Shown: positions 17,785 to 26,552 of the stretch, in pieces | Layout of the letters: each line of letters starts with the position of its first letter | Position numbering within the stretch: the stretch's first letter is position 1 | NCBI RefSeq assembly: GCF_902459535.1 | Contig: NZ_LR699553.1 | Coordinates: forward strand, 2,356,001 to 2,420,000 | Direction of reading: 5' to 3' | DNA: 64,000 bases | Source of the DNA: Paraburkholderia dioscoreae | GTDB taxonomy: Bacteria > Pseudomonadota > Gammaproteobacteria > Burkholderiales > Burkholderiaceae | Made by a program: the position numbers and the translations under genes | Notes under the pieces: model-generated | Databases searched by the model: none | What the model was told of the DNA's origin: nothing | What the model saw: the letters and a program-made list of their open reading frames with translations, nothing else

Positions 17785-18969
17785 TCACGCTTGCGCTTGC
17801 GCGCCGGCCACGCCAACATAATTTTCGGCCATCGCGGTGGCCGCCGCGCGCGAGGTGGTCACATATTCGAGTTCGGCGACCTGCAACTGCTGATCGAAAG
17901 GCGATGCACCCTCGATACGGTGCATCATGCTGGTCATCCAGTACGAGAAGTGCTCGGCACGCCAGATGCGTTTAAGCGCGGTCGCGCTGTAGCTGTCCAG
18001 CAAGTCCGTGCGGTTTTCGACGTAGAACGCATTGAGCGCCCCAGTCAGCACGCGCACGTCGGCCACGGCCAGATTCATGCCCTTCGCACCGGTGGGCGGC
18101 ACGATATGCGCCGCGTCGCCGGCCAGAAATAGCCGGCCATGCTGCATGGTGTTCGACACGAAACTGCGCATGCCGACAATGTTCTTCTGAAAGATCTTGC
18201 CGTCGACAATTTTCTGTCCGTCGTGCGAGTCGACTCGCGCATGCAGTTCCGCCCAGATCCGGTCGTCGGACCAGTTCTCGATCGAATCTTTCGGATCGCA
18301 CTGGAAGTACATGCGCTGCACGTTCGGCGAGCGCGTGCTGACCAGCGCGAAGCCGCGCTCGTGACGCGCGTAGATCAATTCATCCGATGACGGCGGCCCT
18401 TCACACAGGATTCCGAACCAACCGAACGGGTACACACGTTCGAAATCCTTGCGCAATGCCTGCGGAATCGATGCACGCGACACGCCTTGCGAACCGTCGC
18501 AGCCAATCACGAAGTCGCATTGCAGTTCATACGCTTCGCCTTCGTGGTGATAGCGGATCGACGGCCTGTCGGTCTCGATATCGTGAATCGAGGTCTGCGA
18601 CACGCCGAAACGCAGCTTGCCGCCGTCGGCCACGCGTGCCGCGACGAGATCCTTGATCACTTCGTGCTGTGCGTAGACCGTGATCGAATGCCCCGTGAGT
18701 CCGGTCAGATCGATACGGCGCCGCTTGCCTTCGAAAGCCAGCTCGAAGCCGTGATGCAGCGCGCCTTCGGCCTTCATTCGCGCGCCGACGCCGGCTTCGG
18801 TCAACAGATCCATCGTGGCTTGTTCAAGCACGCCTGCGCGGATGGTGGATTCGATCTGATCGCGAGCGCGCGACTCGAGCACGACGGAGTCGATGCCACG
18901 CAAGTGAAGAAGATGGGAAAGCAGCAGACCCGCAGGCCCGGCACCGATGATGCCAATTTGAGTGCGCAT
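17785..18969 (-). CDS. pobA: 4-hydroxybenzoate 3-monooxygenase PobA
   Basis: A 394-residue FAD monooxygenase, exactly the family length. It has the FAD motif IGIIGAGPAGL at the start, a DG motif (VIGCDGSQGVSR) and GDAAHIVPPTGAKGMNLA near residue 285. PobA converts 4-hydroxybenzoate to protocatechuate using NADPH and oxygen. ATG 18969 is preceded by CAGGAGACAACTC; the frame open to 19035 adds 22 residues without support. No PobR-type regulator lies adjacent, which is unusual, since many pobA genes have a divergent AraC or IclR regulator. Confidence 0.96.
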   Translation of the reverse strand: MRTQIGIIGAGPAGLLLSHLLHLRGIDSVVLESRARDQIESTIRAGVLEQATMDLLTEAGVGARMKAEGALHHGFELAFEGKRRRIDLTGLTGHSITVYAQHEVIKDLVAARVADGGKLRFGVSQTSIHDIETDRPSIRYHHEGEAYELQCDFVIGCDGSQGVSRASIPQALRKDFERVYPFGWFGILCEGPPSSDELIYARHERGFALVSTRSPNVQRMYFQCDPKDSIENWSDDRIWAELHARVDSHDGQKIVDGKIFQKNIVGMRSFVSNTMQHGRLFLAGDAAHIVPPTGAKGMNLAVADVRVLTGALNAFYVENRTDLLDSYSATALKRIWRAEHFSYWMTSMMHRIEGASPFDQQLQVAELEYVTTSRAAATAMAENYVGVAGAQAQA

Positions 18970-19210
18970 GAGTTGTCTCCTGAATGCGGCGTTAGATTTG
19001 CACTCAGTTTGACGAACACACGTTATATCCGGCAACGCGATACGGTGGATAGCCTGTATCTGATTTCAAGATAACAGCCTGGATTGGGCACCCACGGCCG
19101 ATAGGCGCAACTGGGTGCTAATGCCGTCCAGACAGGGCTCGTGACTCATTTGCCGGACGACTCATCCTTCGCGCGGTGTCGCGCTGCCTCAAGGTAAACC
19201 CCGAGCCGTT

Positions 19211-20785
19211 CTACGAGGCGAGAAACAGGCGATACACCGGATTCCGCGTCTCTTCCCAGTTCGGATAACCGAGCGTGGCGAGAAACTGTTCGAACGCCGC
19301 GTTCTCGCTCTCCGGCACCTGGATGCCGACCAGAATCGAGCTGTAGTCCGCGCCCTGGTTGCGGTAGTGGAACAGGCTGATATTCCAGTTCGGCGCCATC
19401 GACGAAAGGAATTTCATCAGCGCGCCCGGACGTTCGGGAAACTCGAAGCGGAACAGTCGTTCGTCGTGCGCCAGAGGCGAGCGGCCGCCGACCATATAGC
19501 GGATGTGCTGCTTGGACAGTTCGTCGAACGTGAGATCGACGGTGGCGAAGCCGTGCGCTTCGAACGCACCCGCAATCTGCGCGGATTCGCTGCGATTCCT
19601 GATCTGCACGCCTACGAAGATATGGGCGGAATGCGCGTCCGCAATGCGGTAGTTGAACTCGGTGACGCTGCGCGTGCCCACCAGTTCGCAGAAGCGCCGG
19701 AAACTGCCGCGCTCTTCGGGGATCGTCACGGCGAACACCGCTTCGCGTGCCTCACCGACTTCGGCGCGCTCGGCCACGAAGCGCATGCGGTCGAAGTTCA
19801 TGTTCGCGCCCGACGTGATCGCGATCAGCGTCTGGTTCTCGATGCCTTCGCGCTCCGCATACTGTTTCGCCCCGGCCACCGCGAGCGAGCCGGCAGGTTC
19901 CAGCACGCTGCGGGTGTCCTGGAACACGTCCTTGATGGCGGCGCATAGGGCGTCGGTATTCACGAGCAGCACGTCGTCGAGATATGCGCGGCAGAGGCGA
20001 AAGGTCTCTTCACCGACCAGCTTCACCGCCGTGCCGTCCGAGAACAGACCGACCTCAGTCAGCGTGACCCGCTCGCCGGCTTTCAGTGACGCGGCCATTG
20101 CGCACGAATCGTCGGTCTGCACGCCGATCACCTTGATCTCCGGGCGCACCGATTTCACGTATGCGGCCACGCCTGCCGCGAGTCCACCACCGCCGATCGG
20201 CACGAAGATCGCGTGAATCGGACCCTGATGCTGGCTCAGGATCTCCATTGCCACCGTGCCCTGGCCGGCGATCACATACGGATCGTCGAACGGATGCACG
20301 AAGGTCAGGTCGCGCTCTTCCTGCAGTTTCACCGCGTGGTCATACGCGTCGCTATACGATTCGCCGAACTGCACGACTTCGACGGTCGGGCCGCCGTGCG
20401 CGCGCACCGCATCCACTTTCACCTGCGGCGTGGTGACCGGCACCACGATGATCGCCTTCACGCCCATGCGCGCGGCCGAAAGCGCGACGCCCTGCGCATG
20501 ATTGCCCGCCGACGCGGTAATCACCCCGCGTTCCAGCGCCCCGGCCGGAATATGCGCCATCTTGTTGTACGCGCCGCGCACCTTGAACGAGAACACCGGC
20601 TGGTTGTCCTCGCGCTTCAGGTAGACCGGATTGCGCAGACGCGCCGACAGATTCGGCGCGCGTTCGAGTTCGGTCTCGCGGGCCACGTCGTAGACGCGCG
20701 CGGTCAGGGTTTTCTTCAGGTAGTCGTGACGAAGCGCGACGCTATCGGCGGCTTCGGCCGCCTGTTTGAGTTCGTGTAACGGCAA
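19211..20785 (-). CDS. ilvA: Threonine ammonia-lyase, biosynthetic (IlvA)
   Basis: A 524-residue PLP enzyme that deaminates threonine to 2-ketobutyrate, the first step to isoleucine. The PLP lysine lies in PVFSFKVRGAYN (about residue 68) and the phosphate-binding loop is GGGGLAAG. The C-terminus carries two ACT-like regulatory domains (from about residue 330) for isoleucine/valine feedback. The length fits the long biosynthetic type rather than short catabolic TdcB. Upstream on the same strand are an Ile-rich leader peptide and a terminator, so expression is probably also controlled by isoleucine through attenuation. Confidence 0.96.
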   Translation of the reverse strand: MPLHELKQAAEAADSVALRHDYLKKTLTARVYDVARETELERAPNLSARLRNPVYLKREDNQPVFSFKVRGAYNKMAHIPAGALERGVITASAGNHAQGVALSAARMGVKAIIVVPVTTPQVKVDAVRAHGGPTVEVVQFGESYSDAYDHAVKLQEERDLTFVHPFDDPYVIAGQGTVAMEILSQHQGPIHAIFVPIGGGGLAAGVAAYVKSVRPEIKVIGVQTDDSCAMAASLKAGERVTLTEVGLFSDGTAVKLVGEETFRLCRAYLDDVLLVNTDALCAAIKDVFQDTRSVLEPAGSLAVAGAKQYAEREGIENQTLIAITSGANMNFDRMRFVAERAEVGEAREAVFAVTIPEERGSFRRFCELVGTRSVTEFNYRIADAHSAHIFVGVQIRNRSESAQIAGAFEAHGFATVDLTFDELSKQHIRYMVGGRSPLAHDERLFRFEFPERPGALMKFLSSMAPNWNISLFHYRNQGADYSSILVGIQVPESENAAFEQFLATLGYPNWEETRNPVYRLFLAS

Positions 20786-20851
20786 GGCAAGCTCCTGTGC
20801 GGCAAGGACGAATCAGTAAAGCGTTCACAGGAGGCAGGTTGCAAGCGGACA

Positions 20852-20881
20852 TAAAAAAACCCGCCTCAGGTGGCGGGTTAT
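20852..20881 (-). terminator. Attenuator terminator upstream of ilvA
   Basis: On the minus strand an 8-bp stem (AACCCGCC / GGCGGGTT, six-base loop) is followed by a run of seven T. It lies about 70 bp before the ilvA start and 24 bp after the leader-peptide stop. Its 5' arm can pair instead with 20906-20914 at the end of the leader ORF (GGTGGGTTA against TAACCCGCC, all nine positions pairing with one G-U), which gives a mutually exclusive antiterminator. Confidence 0.82.
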
Positions 20882-20904
20882 GTGTCACTGCTATCCGACG
20901 CGCG

Positions 20905-20967
20905 CTAACCCACCATTCGATGAATGATGCTAATAATCAGCGCAATACGGATGTCGAGGCAGTTCAT
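20905..20967 (-). CDS. Ile-rich leader peptide controlling ilvA
   Basis: A 20-residue ORF, MNCLDIRIALIISIIHRMVG, with six Ile, including the cluster ATT ATT AGC ATC ATT. It lies 119 bp upstream of ilvA on the same strand and ends 24 bp before the terminator. The stop codon overlaps the segment that can pair with the 5' arm of the terminator. In amino-acid attenuators of this design, ribosomes stalling at the control codons when charged tRNA is low free that segment and block termination; translation to the stop codon restores it. A TTGACA element at 20998-21003 may be the -35. The ribosome-binding site is weak (GAAG). Confidence 0.8.
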   Translation of the reverse strand: MNCLDIRIALIISIIHRMVG

Positions 20968-21123
20968 GCGTTCGATCTTCGTTGACTTGAGGCGCTTTGT
21001 CAATCCCTGTTGATTGCAACGCGTGCCGTCTCGCGCTCCCTGCATAGCGGCGAAACATGCGCCGAGCCGCGCTTGCAGGTCATGAGTAGCATCGGCAACC
21101 ATCATGCTCGCTGCTAGTCGATC

Positions 21124-22941
21124 TCAACCCTGCTGAACCTGCGCCACGCGCAAACCACGATCCCGCACGGAAACCGAACGCCGCGCATTCAACATACGCT
21201 CGCGCAGAAACTGTTCGAATTGCGCCATCACCACATTGCGCGAGCACTGCGAAAAGAGCGCATGGTCGACCTTCCCGATCAGTTTCACGTCGACGTTCTT
21301 CAACTTGCCCAGGCGATTACCTTGAGGTCCGAAATGAATTTCCAGCGCGTCGAGCCCTTCATCGAGCGAACCATATAACAATGTAGTCTGCACGCCCTTG
21401 CGCTCCAGTTCGAGTACGAGCTTGCGCTCCATGCCGCCCGGCGTGCGTTGGCCTAGCAGCCATTCGACCGCTGCACCGGCGCGCGCTGCAAGGCGCGCGC
21501 CCAGACGGCGCGCGAGTTCGATCGCGATCATCCTGCCGTTTGCCTGGCCGGTCAGCAGACGCAACCATTTGCGCGGATTGCGCATGGCACGCCGGTAGAC
21601 GACGCTCGCCGCCACATGCCGTGCACCAGGCCGCGTATGCGCGCCGTCCCACGTAAAAAACGGCAGATTGACAGCGGCGCAACCCACCACTGCCGGATGC
21701 GCATGCGCCGTATGCAGGCTGACATACGCACCCGTGCACACGCCGAACATCACGGTTTCCGGATACCCCGTCGCCACGAGCCAATCGACGCCGGCTTTCG
21801 CGTCGCCAACCGCATATTGCGCGTACACCCTATCGAGCGACAGCGCAGCATCACGGCGCAGACTATCGCCGAGGCCGCTCAGGTCCATGCGCAACGAGGC
21901 GATACCTTTTGCGGCCAGATAGCGCGCCATCAGCACCGTGAAGCGGCCGTCGCCGATTCGGTGCACACCGCCCGTATTGACGAACAACACCGCCGGCGCA
22001 TCTTCAAGTGCGTGTCGCGGCTGACAGAACACGCCGGCATAGCAACCGCCCTCGAACACCACAGGCGTTTCGCGTCCGTGCGAAAAATCGATCTGCGCAG
22101 CGGTTGCGCCCGCAAGCATCTCGACGACCGGCTCGCGTTCCGTGATCGCGCCCGCACTGAACCATTCGAGCACGCTCGCGAACGCATGCTCCGGCGTTTC
22201 GCTATAACTGGGATTGACGAGAAACTTGCCGTATTCGCCGAAAAACTGCAGATCCGTTTGAGTACCGAGCGCGTGATAGTGCGCCACCACGCGCTTCAGA
22301 CGCGCGCTCTCGTTCAGATCCTGCAGCAGCACACGCCGCGCGGCACATCGTGCAGTCCGTTCGAGATCGACCTTCGCAAGCGACTCGAGCGTGTCCGGAT
22401 AGAGACGGAAGCCGTGTGCGCCGACGGTATTCGCGGTCTCTGCATCGAGACTGAGTCCGAGCGCCTGCTGCGAACTGAGCCAGCTCTGATGCTGAAGCTC
22501 CAGCTCACGAATGTAGGTCTTGCCCGAACTCACCGGCATGAGCAGCACCAGATCGTCGACGCCGCCCATCTGTTCGGCGGCCAGCGCCGCCAGCGTCGCG
22601 CCCAAACGCAGTCCGCACAGACTCAGGCGCGTCACCGCGGTTTCGGCGCGCAGCCATAGCGCTGCCGCCTCGATGCTGTCGAGCCAGACACGCATGCGCT
22701 GCGGATCGTCTTCGTTGCCGCTCGAATCGCCGGTGCCGGGATAGTCGAAGCGCAGCACCGCCACTCCGCGCGCGGCGAGCATATCGGCGAACTCGCGCCA
22801 GCCTCGATAGGTGCAGAGTGCCTCATAACCGAACGGGTTGCACAGCACGACGCCCGTGTCGGGTTGCATGCCGGCCGGACGATGCAGCCAACCGAAACAG
22901 CCGCCGAACGTGACGGGTGTCATGGTGAGCTGAGCGGACAT
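21124..22941 (-). CDS. Fused double alpha/beta hydrolase, exosortase-A-associated hydrolase-like
   Basis: A 605-residue protein made of two alpha/beta-hydrolase domains in tandem (about 1-290 and 300-605). Domain 1 has RFDYPGTGDSSG and, where the nucleophile elbow should be, CGLRLGATL, with no Ser, Cys or Asp nucleophile. Domain 2 has RMDLSGLGDS and the elbow FGVCTGAY, with a Cys nucleophile. These resemble, respectively, the hydrolase 2 and hydrolase 1 proteins that accompany exosortase-A systems, normally two separate genes; this comparison is from memory. ATG 22941 (MSAQLTMTPVTFGG) is preferred, avoiding overlap with the carrier-protein gene. It is third in a leftward ligase-ACP-hydrolase unit, 22 bp after the ACP. 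Confidence 0.75.
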   Translation of the reverse strand: MSAQLTMTPVTFGGCFGWLHRPAGMQPDTGVVLCNPFGYEALCTYRGWREFADMLAARGVAVLRFDYPGTGDSSGNEDDPQRMRVWLDSIEAAALWLRAETAVTRLSLCGLRLGATLAALAAEQMGGVDDLVLLMPVSSGKTYIRELELQHQSWLSSQQALGLSLDAETANTVGAHGFRLYPDTLESLAKVDLERTARCAARRVLLQDLNESARLKRVVAHYHALGTQTDLQFFGEYGKFLVNPSYSETPEHAFASVLEWFSAGAITEREPVVEMLAGATAAQIDFSHGRETPVVFEGGCYAGVFCQPRHALEDAPAVLFVNTGGVHRIGDGRFTVLMARYLAAKGIASLRMDLSGLGDSLRRDAALSLDRVYAQYAVGDAKAGVDWLVATGYPETVMFGVCTGAYVSLHTAHAHPAVVGCAAVNLPFFTWDGAHTRPGARHVAASVVYRRAMRNPRKWLRLLTGQANGRMIAIELARRLGARLAARAGAAVEWLLGQRTPGGMERKLVLELERKGVQTTLLYGSLDEGLDALEIHFGPQGNRLGKLKNVDVKLIGKVDHALFSQCSRNVVMAQFEQFLRERMLNARRSVSVRDRGLRVAQVQQG

Positions 22942-22963
22942 GGGCGGACAGCGTAGCGCCAAG

Positions 22964-23224
22964 TCAGGTTCGCGTTGCACTCGATTCCTCCGGCACGATG
23001 TGCGCAAGCACGCTTGCAAGGGAATCGATGCTTTCGAACAGTTCGTGCGTGATCTGCGCGCCTGGAATTTCAATGGCGAATTCGTCCTCGATGGCCATCA
23101 TCACACGGACCGTGCCAAGCGACGACAACCCGGCGGCATAGAGATCGTCGTGGTCGTCGAGCGTATCGACCGGTACGTCGAGACAGGCGGCCTCGCGAAG
23201 AATACGGCGCACATGCGTCTTCAT
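22964..23224 (-). CDS. Acyl/peptidyl carrier protein
   Basis: An 86-residue carrier protein. The phosphopantetheine attachment Ser lies in DLYAAGLSSLGTVRVMM (the second Ser of GLSSL, in place of GxDS), and the acidic helix II and the length are typical of free-standing ACPs. A stretch of IEDEFAIEIP follows. It is placed between an adenylating enzyme and a double hydrolase, so it is likely to receive an activated acyl or aminoacyl group from the former. A GGGGGAATCAC element precedes the ATG. Confidence 0.85.
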   Translation of the reverse strand: MKTHVRRILREAACLDVPVDTLDDHDDLYAAGLSSLGTVRVMMAIEDEFAIEIPGAQITHELFESIDSLASVLAHIVPEESSATRT

Positions 23225-23304
23225 TGTGATTCCCCCGATACTTCAATTTTTCGACACGGCATCGATCCATCAGGAACGAGCAAAGAGACACTGCCGCGCG
23301 ATGC

Positions 23305-24930
23305 TCAGGTGAGCACATCGCCGGTCATACACTGTCCGGCCAGCGCCCTTCTATCGACCTTGCCATTGACGTTCAGCGGCAACGTGTCCAGCATGACGAC
23401 CCGTTGCGGCACGGCATACGCCGGCAGGCGCTGACGGCACGCCTGCAGAATCTGCGTCGCGCCAGCTTGCACATGCGTGACAAAAGCGATCAGGCCACCT
23501 GCGCGACCCGCTTCATCGACAGGCCACGCGATAACCGCGCACAGCGCAGCCTGACTGCACGACCTGACGACATGCTCGACTTCTTCGAGTTCGATACGAT
23601 TGCCGCGAATCTTGATCTGCGTATCCATGCGGCCTTGAAACACGATTCCCTCGCCGGCTACCTCGCGCGCGGCATCCGCACTCCGATACCAGCGCGACGC
23701 GCTGTGGCCCGGATACCTCCGCGAAATGAAACGGCGATTGCCGGGCTCGTCCGCCGACAGATAACCCGAGGCAACCTGCGGACCGCCAACCAGCAATTCG
23801 CCGCCGACGCCTGGCGCGACCGGTTCGAGCGCAGCGTCCACGATCAACAGTTCCATGCCCGGCAACGCGCGGCCAAGCGGCATCACCGCGTGGCGCGAGT
23901 CGGCAAGAAATTCCGTGGTGACTTCGAATGCTGTGCACGCAACCGTCGTTTCAGTCGGCCCGTACATGTTCAGCACCCGGCTGTTCGGTGCGGCACGCAG
24001 CCACGCTTGCACCAGCAAACGCGGCAACGGTTCTCCGCCGAACAACGTCACGCGCAGGCTGGGAAATTCGTCCGGCTGCAGCTTGCGGAACTGCTGCATG
24101 AAGGCGGCGACCGAAGGCACGCTGCTCCAGTGCGTGATCGCGTGTTCCTTGATGAAGGCCGCGTTGTAGATCGGCTCGACCGTCTTCGGCACGTACAGGC
24201 ATGCGCCATGCGCCCAGCACACGAACATGTCGTGCACCGAAGGATCGAAGGAAAGCTCGCATAACTGTATATAGCGGGCACCCGGCAGCCTGTCGATCAG
24301 ATGCAGTTGCCCCGCCACATAGGCACAAGCATTCTCGTGCGAGAGGGGCACGCCCTTGGGTGCGCCGGTCGAGCCTGACGTGAACAGAATATAAGCCTCG
24401 TCGCACGACGCGCGAGGCATGGCGGCTTCGGTCACAAGTGGATCATGTGGCGGCCGTGTCAGGTCGCCATCGGCCAATGCCGTGCGGGCCAGATGCATTT
24501 CATCGGAATCCTGAGAGACTTGTCCGGCTTCTCCGCCTTCGTCGTAGAGCAGGAAGATCCTGGGTGATTCGTCCAGCAGCGGTACCACTTCGGCGAGCAA
24601 TGCGGCGCAACGCCGGTCAACCAGCATGACGGGGGCGCCCGACTGCCCGATGATGGCGGCGATACGCGCAGCCGGCACGTTGGGATTGAGCGGCACATAA
24701 GCGCAGCCTGCCTTGAGGATTCCTAGCAAACCCGCATAGGCGTCCACACTACGATGCGCGAATAACAGGCAGCGCCTCGCGCGACCAGGCGGCAGCGCCG
24801 CAGATACGTCGGCCGCGATCCGGTGCGCTCGCGAGGCAAGTTCGTCGTAGCAGTACGAGCGCTCGTCGACCCATAGCGCGGGAAGATCCGGCTCACGCGC
24901 GGCAGTATCGAAGAAGAATGAGTCCAGCAT
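23305..24930 (-). CDS. AMP-forming adenylating enzyme (stand-alone NRPS-type adenylation protein/acyl-ACP ligase)
   Basis: A 541-residue member of the ANL superfamily. It has the P-loop LFTSGSTGAPKG (residues about 182-193), the core motif LNMYGPTETTVAC, the hinge region QGRMDTQIKIRGNRIELEE (A8), and the C-terminal catalytic Lys in LPLNVNGKVDRRAL (A10). It has no condensation or thiolation domain, so it must load the adjacent stand-alone carrier protein. The motifs are closer to amino-acid adenylation domains and DltA than to fatty acyl-CoA ligases. The substrate code was not decoded. It is the first gene of the unit, 80 bp before the ACP. Confidence 0.88.
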   Translation of the reverse strand: MLDSFFFDTAAREPDLPALWVDERSYCYDELASRAHRIAADVSAALPPGRARRCLLFAHRSVDAYAGLLGILKAGCAYVPLNPNVPAARIAAIIGQSGAPVMLVDRRCAALLAEVVPLLDESPRIFLLYDEGGEAGQVSQDSDEMHLARTALADGDLTRPPHDPLVTEAAMPRASCDEAYILFTSGSTGAPKGVPLSHENACAYVAGQLHLIDRLPGARYIQLCELSFDPSVHDMFVCWAHGACLYVPKTVEPIYNAAFIKEHAITHWSSVPSVAAFMQQFRKLQPDEFPSLRVTLFGGEPLPRLLVQAWLRAAPNSRVLNMYGPTETTVACTAFEVTTEFLADSRHAVMPLGRALPGMELLIVDAALEPVAPGVGGELLVGGPQVASGYLSADEPGNRRFISRRYPGHSASRWYRSADAAREVAGEGIVFQGRMDTQIKIRGNRIELEEVEHVVRSCSQAALCAVIAWPVDEAGRAGGLIAFVTHVQAGATQILQACRQRLPAYAVPQRVVMLDTLPLNVNGKVDRRALAGQCMTGDVLT

Positions 24931-25239
24931 TCACGGCCTCGACGCATGGGGCAAAGTGCCGGCCTTGCCGGACCGGTCGCTCGAGCGCGCCGGAGTGGCT
25001 GCCAGCCATGCCGGCAGCACGCTGCCGGGCGACTGGGCGAACCGGCGACGCGCTGCATTATCGTAGGAGAATTCACAAGAAAGACACGGACGACAACCGG
25101 CCACGCAGGCTCGTCAAGCAGTATCGCTTGATGAGCCCAGCGGTCAGCTCTTTGAAAGAATCATAGATGCCGGTGAAGCCGGACTATGTGCGATAGCGCT
25201 CTCAACAGACGAATGAGCATTCGAAGGCGCACCGCCAGC
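24931..25239. other. Promoter-containing spacer upstream of the ligase unit
   Basis: About 310 bp between the ligase start and a tandem repeat. No credible gene. It should contain the promoter of the leftward ligase-ACP-hydrolase unit; no clear promoter match was identified. Confidence 0.5.
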
Positions 25240-25287
25240 GGCGATCTGGCGATCTGGCGATCTGGCGATCCGGCGATCCGGCGATAT
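25240..25287. repeat. Six tandem copies of an 8-bp unit (GGCGATCT)
   Basis: Three copies of GGCGATCT, two of GGCGATCC and a terminal GGCGATAT run without spacing. The last base coincides with the end of the acvB stop codon. The period of 8 is not a multiple of three and the repeat lies outside the coding part. It is a simple-sequence tract, likely to vary by slippage. Confidence 0.9.
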
Positions 25288-26552
25288 CAATCATGCACGC
25301 CGCTCTGCTTCCTGAAGGCGCTGAGAATGCGCCGTTCCAGCGAGTTGTAATCGCCGCCGAAATGGTGATCGCCCGAAGTGCGAATCACCTCGACGCCGGT
25401 TTTCGTCAGCGACGGACACAAGGTGTCTTTTTCGTTCTCGCCGTAGAAGCACTGCACGATCGCGGGCGGCACACGGGCCAATTCCGGCTGCACTTTCAGC
25501 GCCTTGTCGCTTGCCGGCATGCCGAGCCAGCCGCCCACGCGAATCTGAAAATCGGCGTCGGGGGCGAAGCCGAGCAACGCGATCAGCGAGACCTTCGCGC
25601 GCAGCGCTGCCGGCAAACGGTTATACGCGAACGGCATCACGTCCGCGCCAAACGAATAGCCGATCAGTGCGATGTACTGCGCGTTCCAGCGCGCGCCATA
25701 GGTTTGCATCACGCGCGCGAGGTCGCGGCTCGTCTGCGCAGGCGGCTTTTCGCTCCAGAAATAGCGCAGGCTGTCCCAGCCGATCACGGAGACGCCGTCT
25801 TTCTGCAAAGCCTGGGCGATCGTCTTGTCGAGATCGCGCCAACCGCCGTCGCCGGAAATCACGATCGCCATGAGGCCGTTCGGGTGCGCGGCCGGCAATT
25901 CGATCAGTGGCAGATCAGAGACGTCGTCGTCGCTCGTCGACACCGCCTGCAGATGCGGCGTGACCAGCGCCACGAGGCGCGTGTGATCGGCGCTGCCCGT
26001 GGCCGCCTTTTCGACGAAGCCCGGCACCTTGTCGCGGATCACCGTCGGGTCCGGCGGGCACGGCTGGAAGCGCGGATCGAGCGTGCGCTCGGCGTCCACC
26101 GCGACCGCACCGGCAATCGTATTCGACGGCGCCTGTTCGAGCACGCGCGTGGCGAGCGTCGCGCCCTGCCCCGTACCCGCGACGATCGGCGCGAAATAGT
26201 GGCTCGATTGCGATTGCCGTTCGAGCTGGTGGCTCAACACTTCGGCATCGCCCACCAGCTGATGGCAGGCTTCTTTCTTTGCGGCGAGGTTGGCGGCATA
26301 GCGCGCGGTATCCACGCCGACGGTCAACGCGCCGGCCTTGGCGAGCGCATCGGCGCTCTGCTGATCCGCCGTGCTCCAGCCGCTCGCTTGCGAGTACAGC
26401 ACCACGAAGCCGCGCAACGGACCAGCGGGCCGAGTGACCGTCACATCGCCATACCGGCCACCCGCCACGGTGGTGGTCGCGGCATGCGCGAGCGCGCCGC
26501 CGGTCACGAGGCTCGCCGCCACAGCAAGCCTGAAAAACGAATGCAATGTCAT
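25287..26552 (-). CDS. acvB: AcvB/VirJ-family periplasmic lysyl-phosphatidylglycerol hydrolase
   Basis: A 421-residue exported protein with a signal peptide (MTLHSFFRLAVAASLVTG...ALAHA). It has two VirJ-like alpha/beta-hydrolase halves: an N-terminal half with a degenerate elbow (GTGQGATLA) and a C-terminal half with an intact serine elbow, ALIGYSFGADVMP, and catalytic His in TSGDHHFGGDY. AcvB-type proteins hydrolyse lysyl-phosphatidylglycerol in the periplasm. The start ATG 26552 overlaps the stop codon of lpiA by four bases (ATGA), so the making and breaking enzymes are coupled. The frame open to 26642 lies inside lpiA and is not used. Confidence 0.88.
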   Translation of the reverse strand: MTLHSFFRLAVAASLVTGGALAHAATTTVAGGRYGDVTVTRPAGPLRGFVVLYSQASGWSTADQQSADALAKAGALTVGVDTARYAANLAAKKEACHQLVGDAEVLSHQLERQSQSSHYFAPIVAGTGQGATLATRVLEQAPSNTIAGAVAVDAERTLDPRFQPCPPDPTVIRDKVPGFVEKAATGSADHTRLVALVTPHLQAVSTSDDDVSDLPLIELPAAHPNGLMAIVISGDGGWRDLDKTIAQALQKDGVSVIGWDSLRYFWSEKPPAQTSRDLARVMQTYGARWNAQYIALIGYSFGADVMPFAYNRLPAALRAKVSLIALLGFAPDADFQIRVGGWLGMPASDKALKVQPELARVPPAIVQCFYGENEKDTLCPSLTKTGVEVIRTSGDHHFGGDYNSLERRILSAFRKQSGVHD

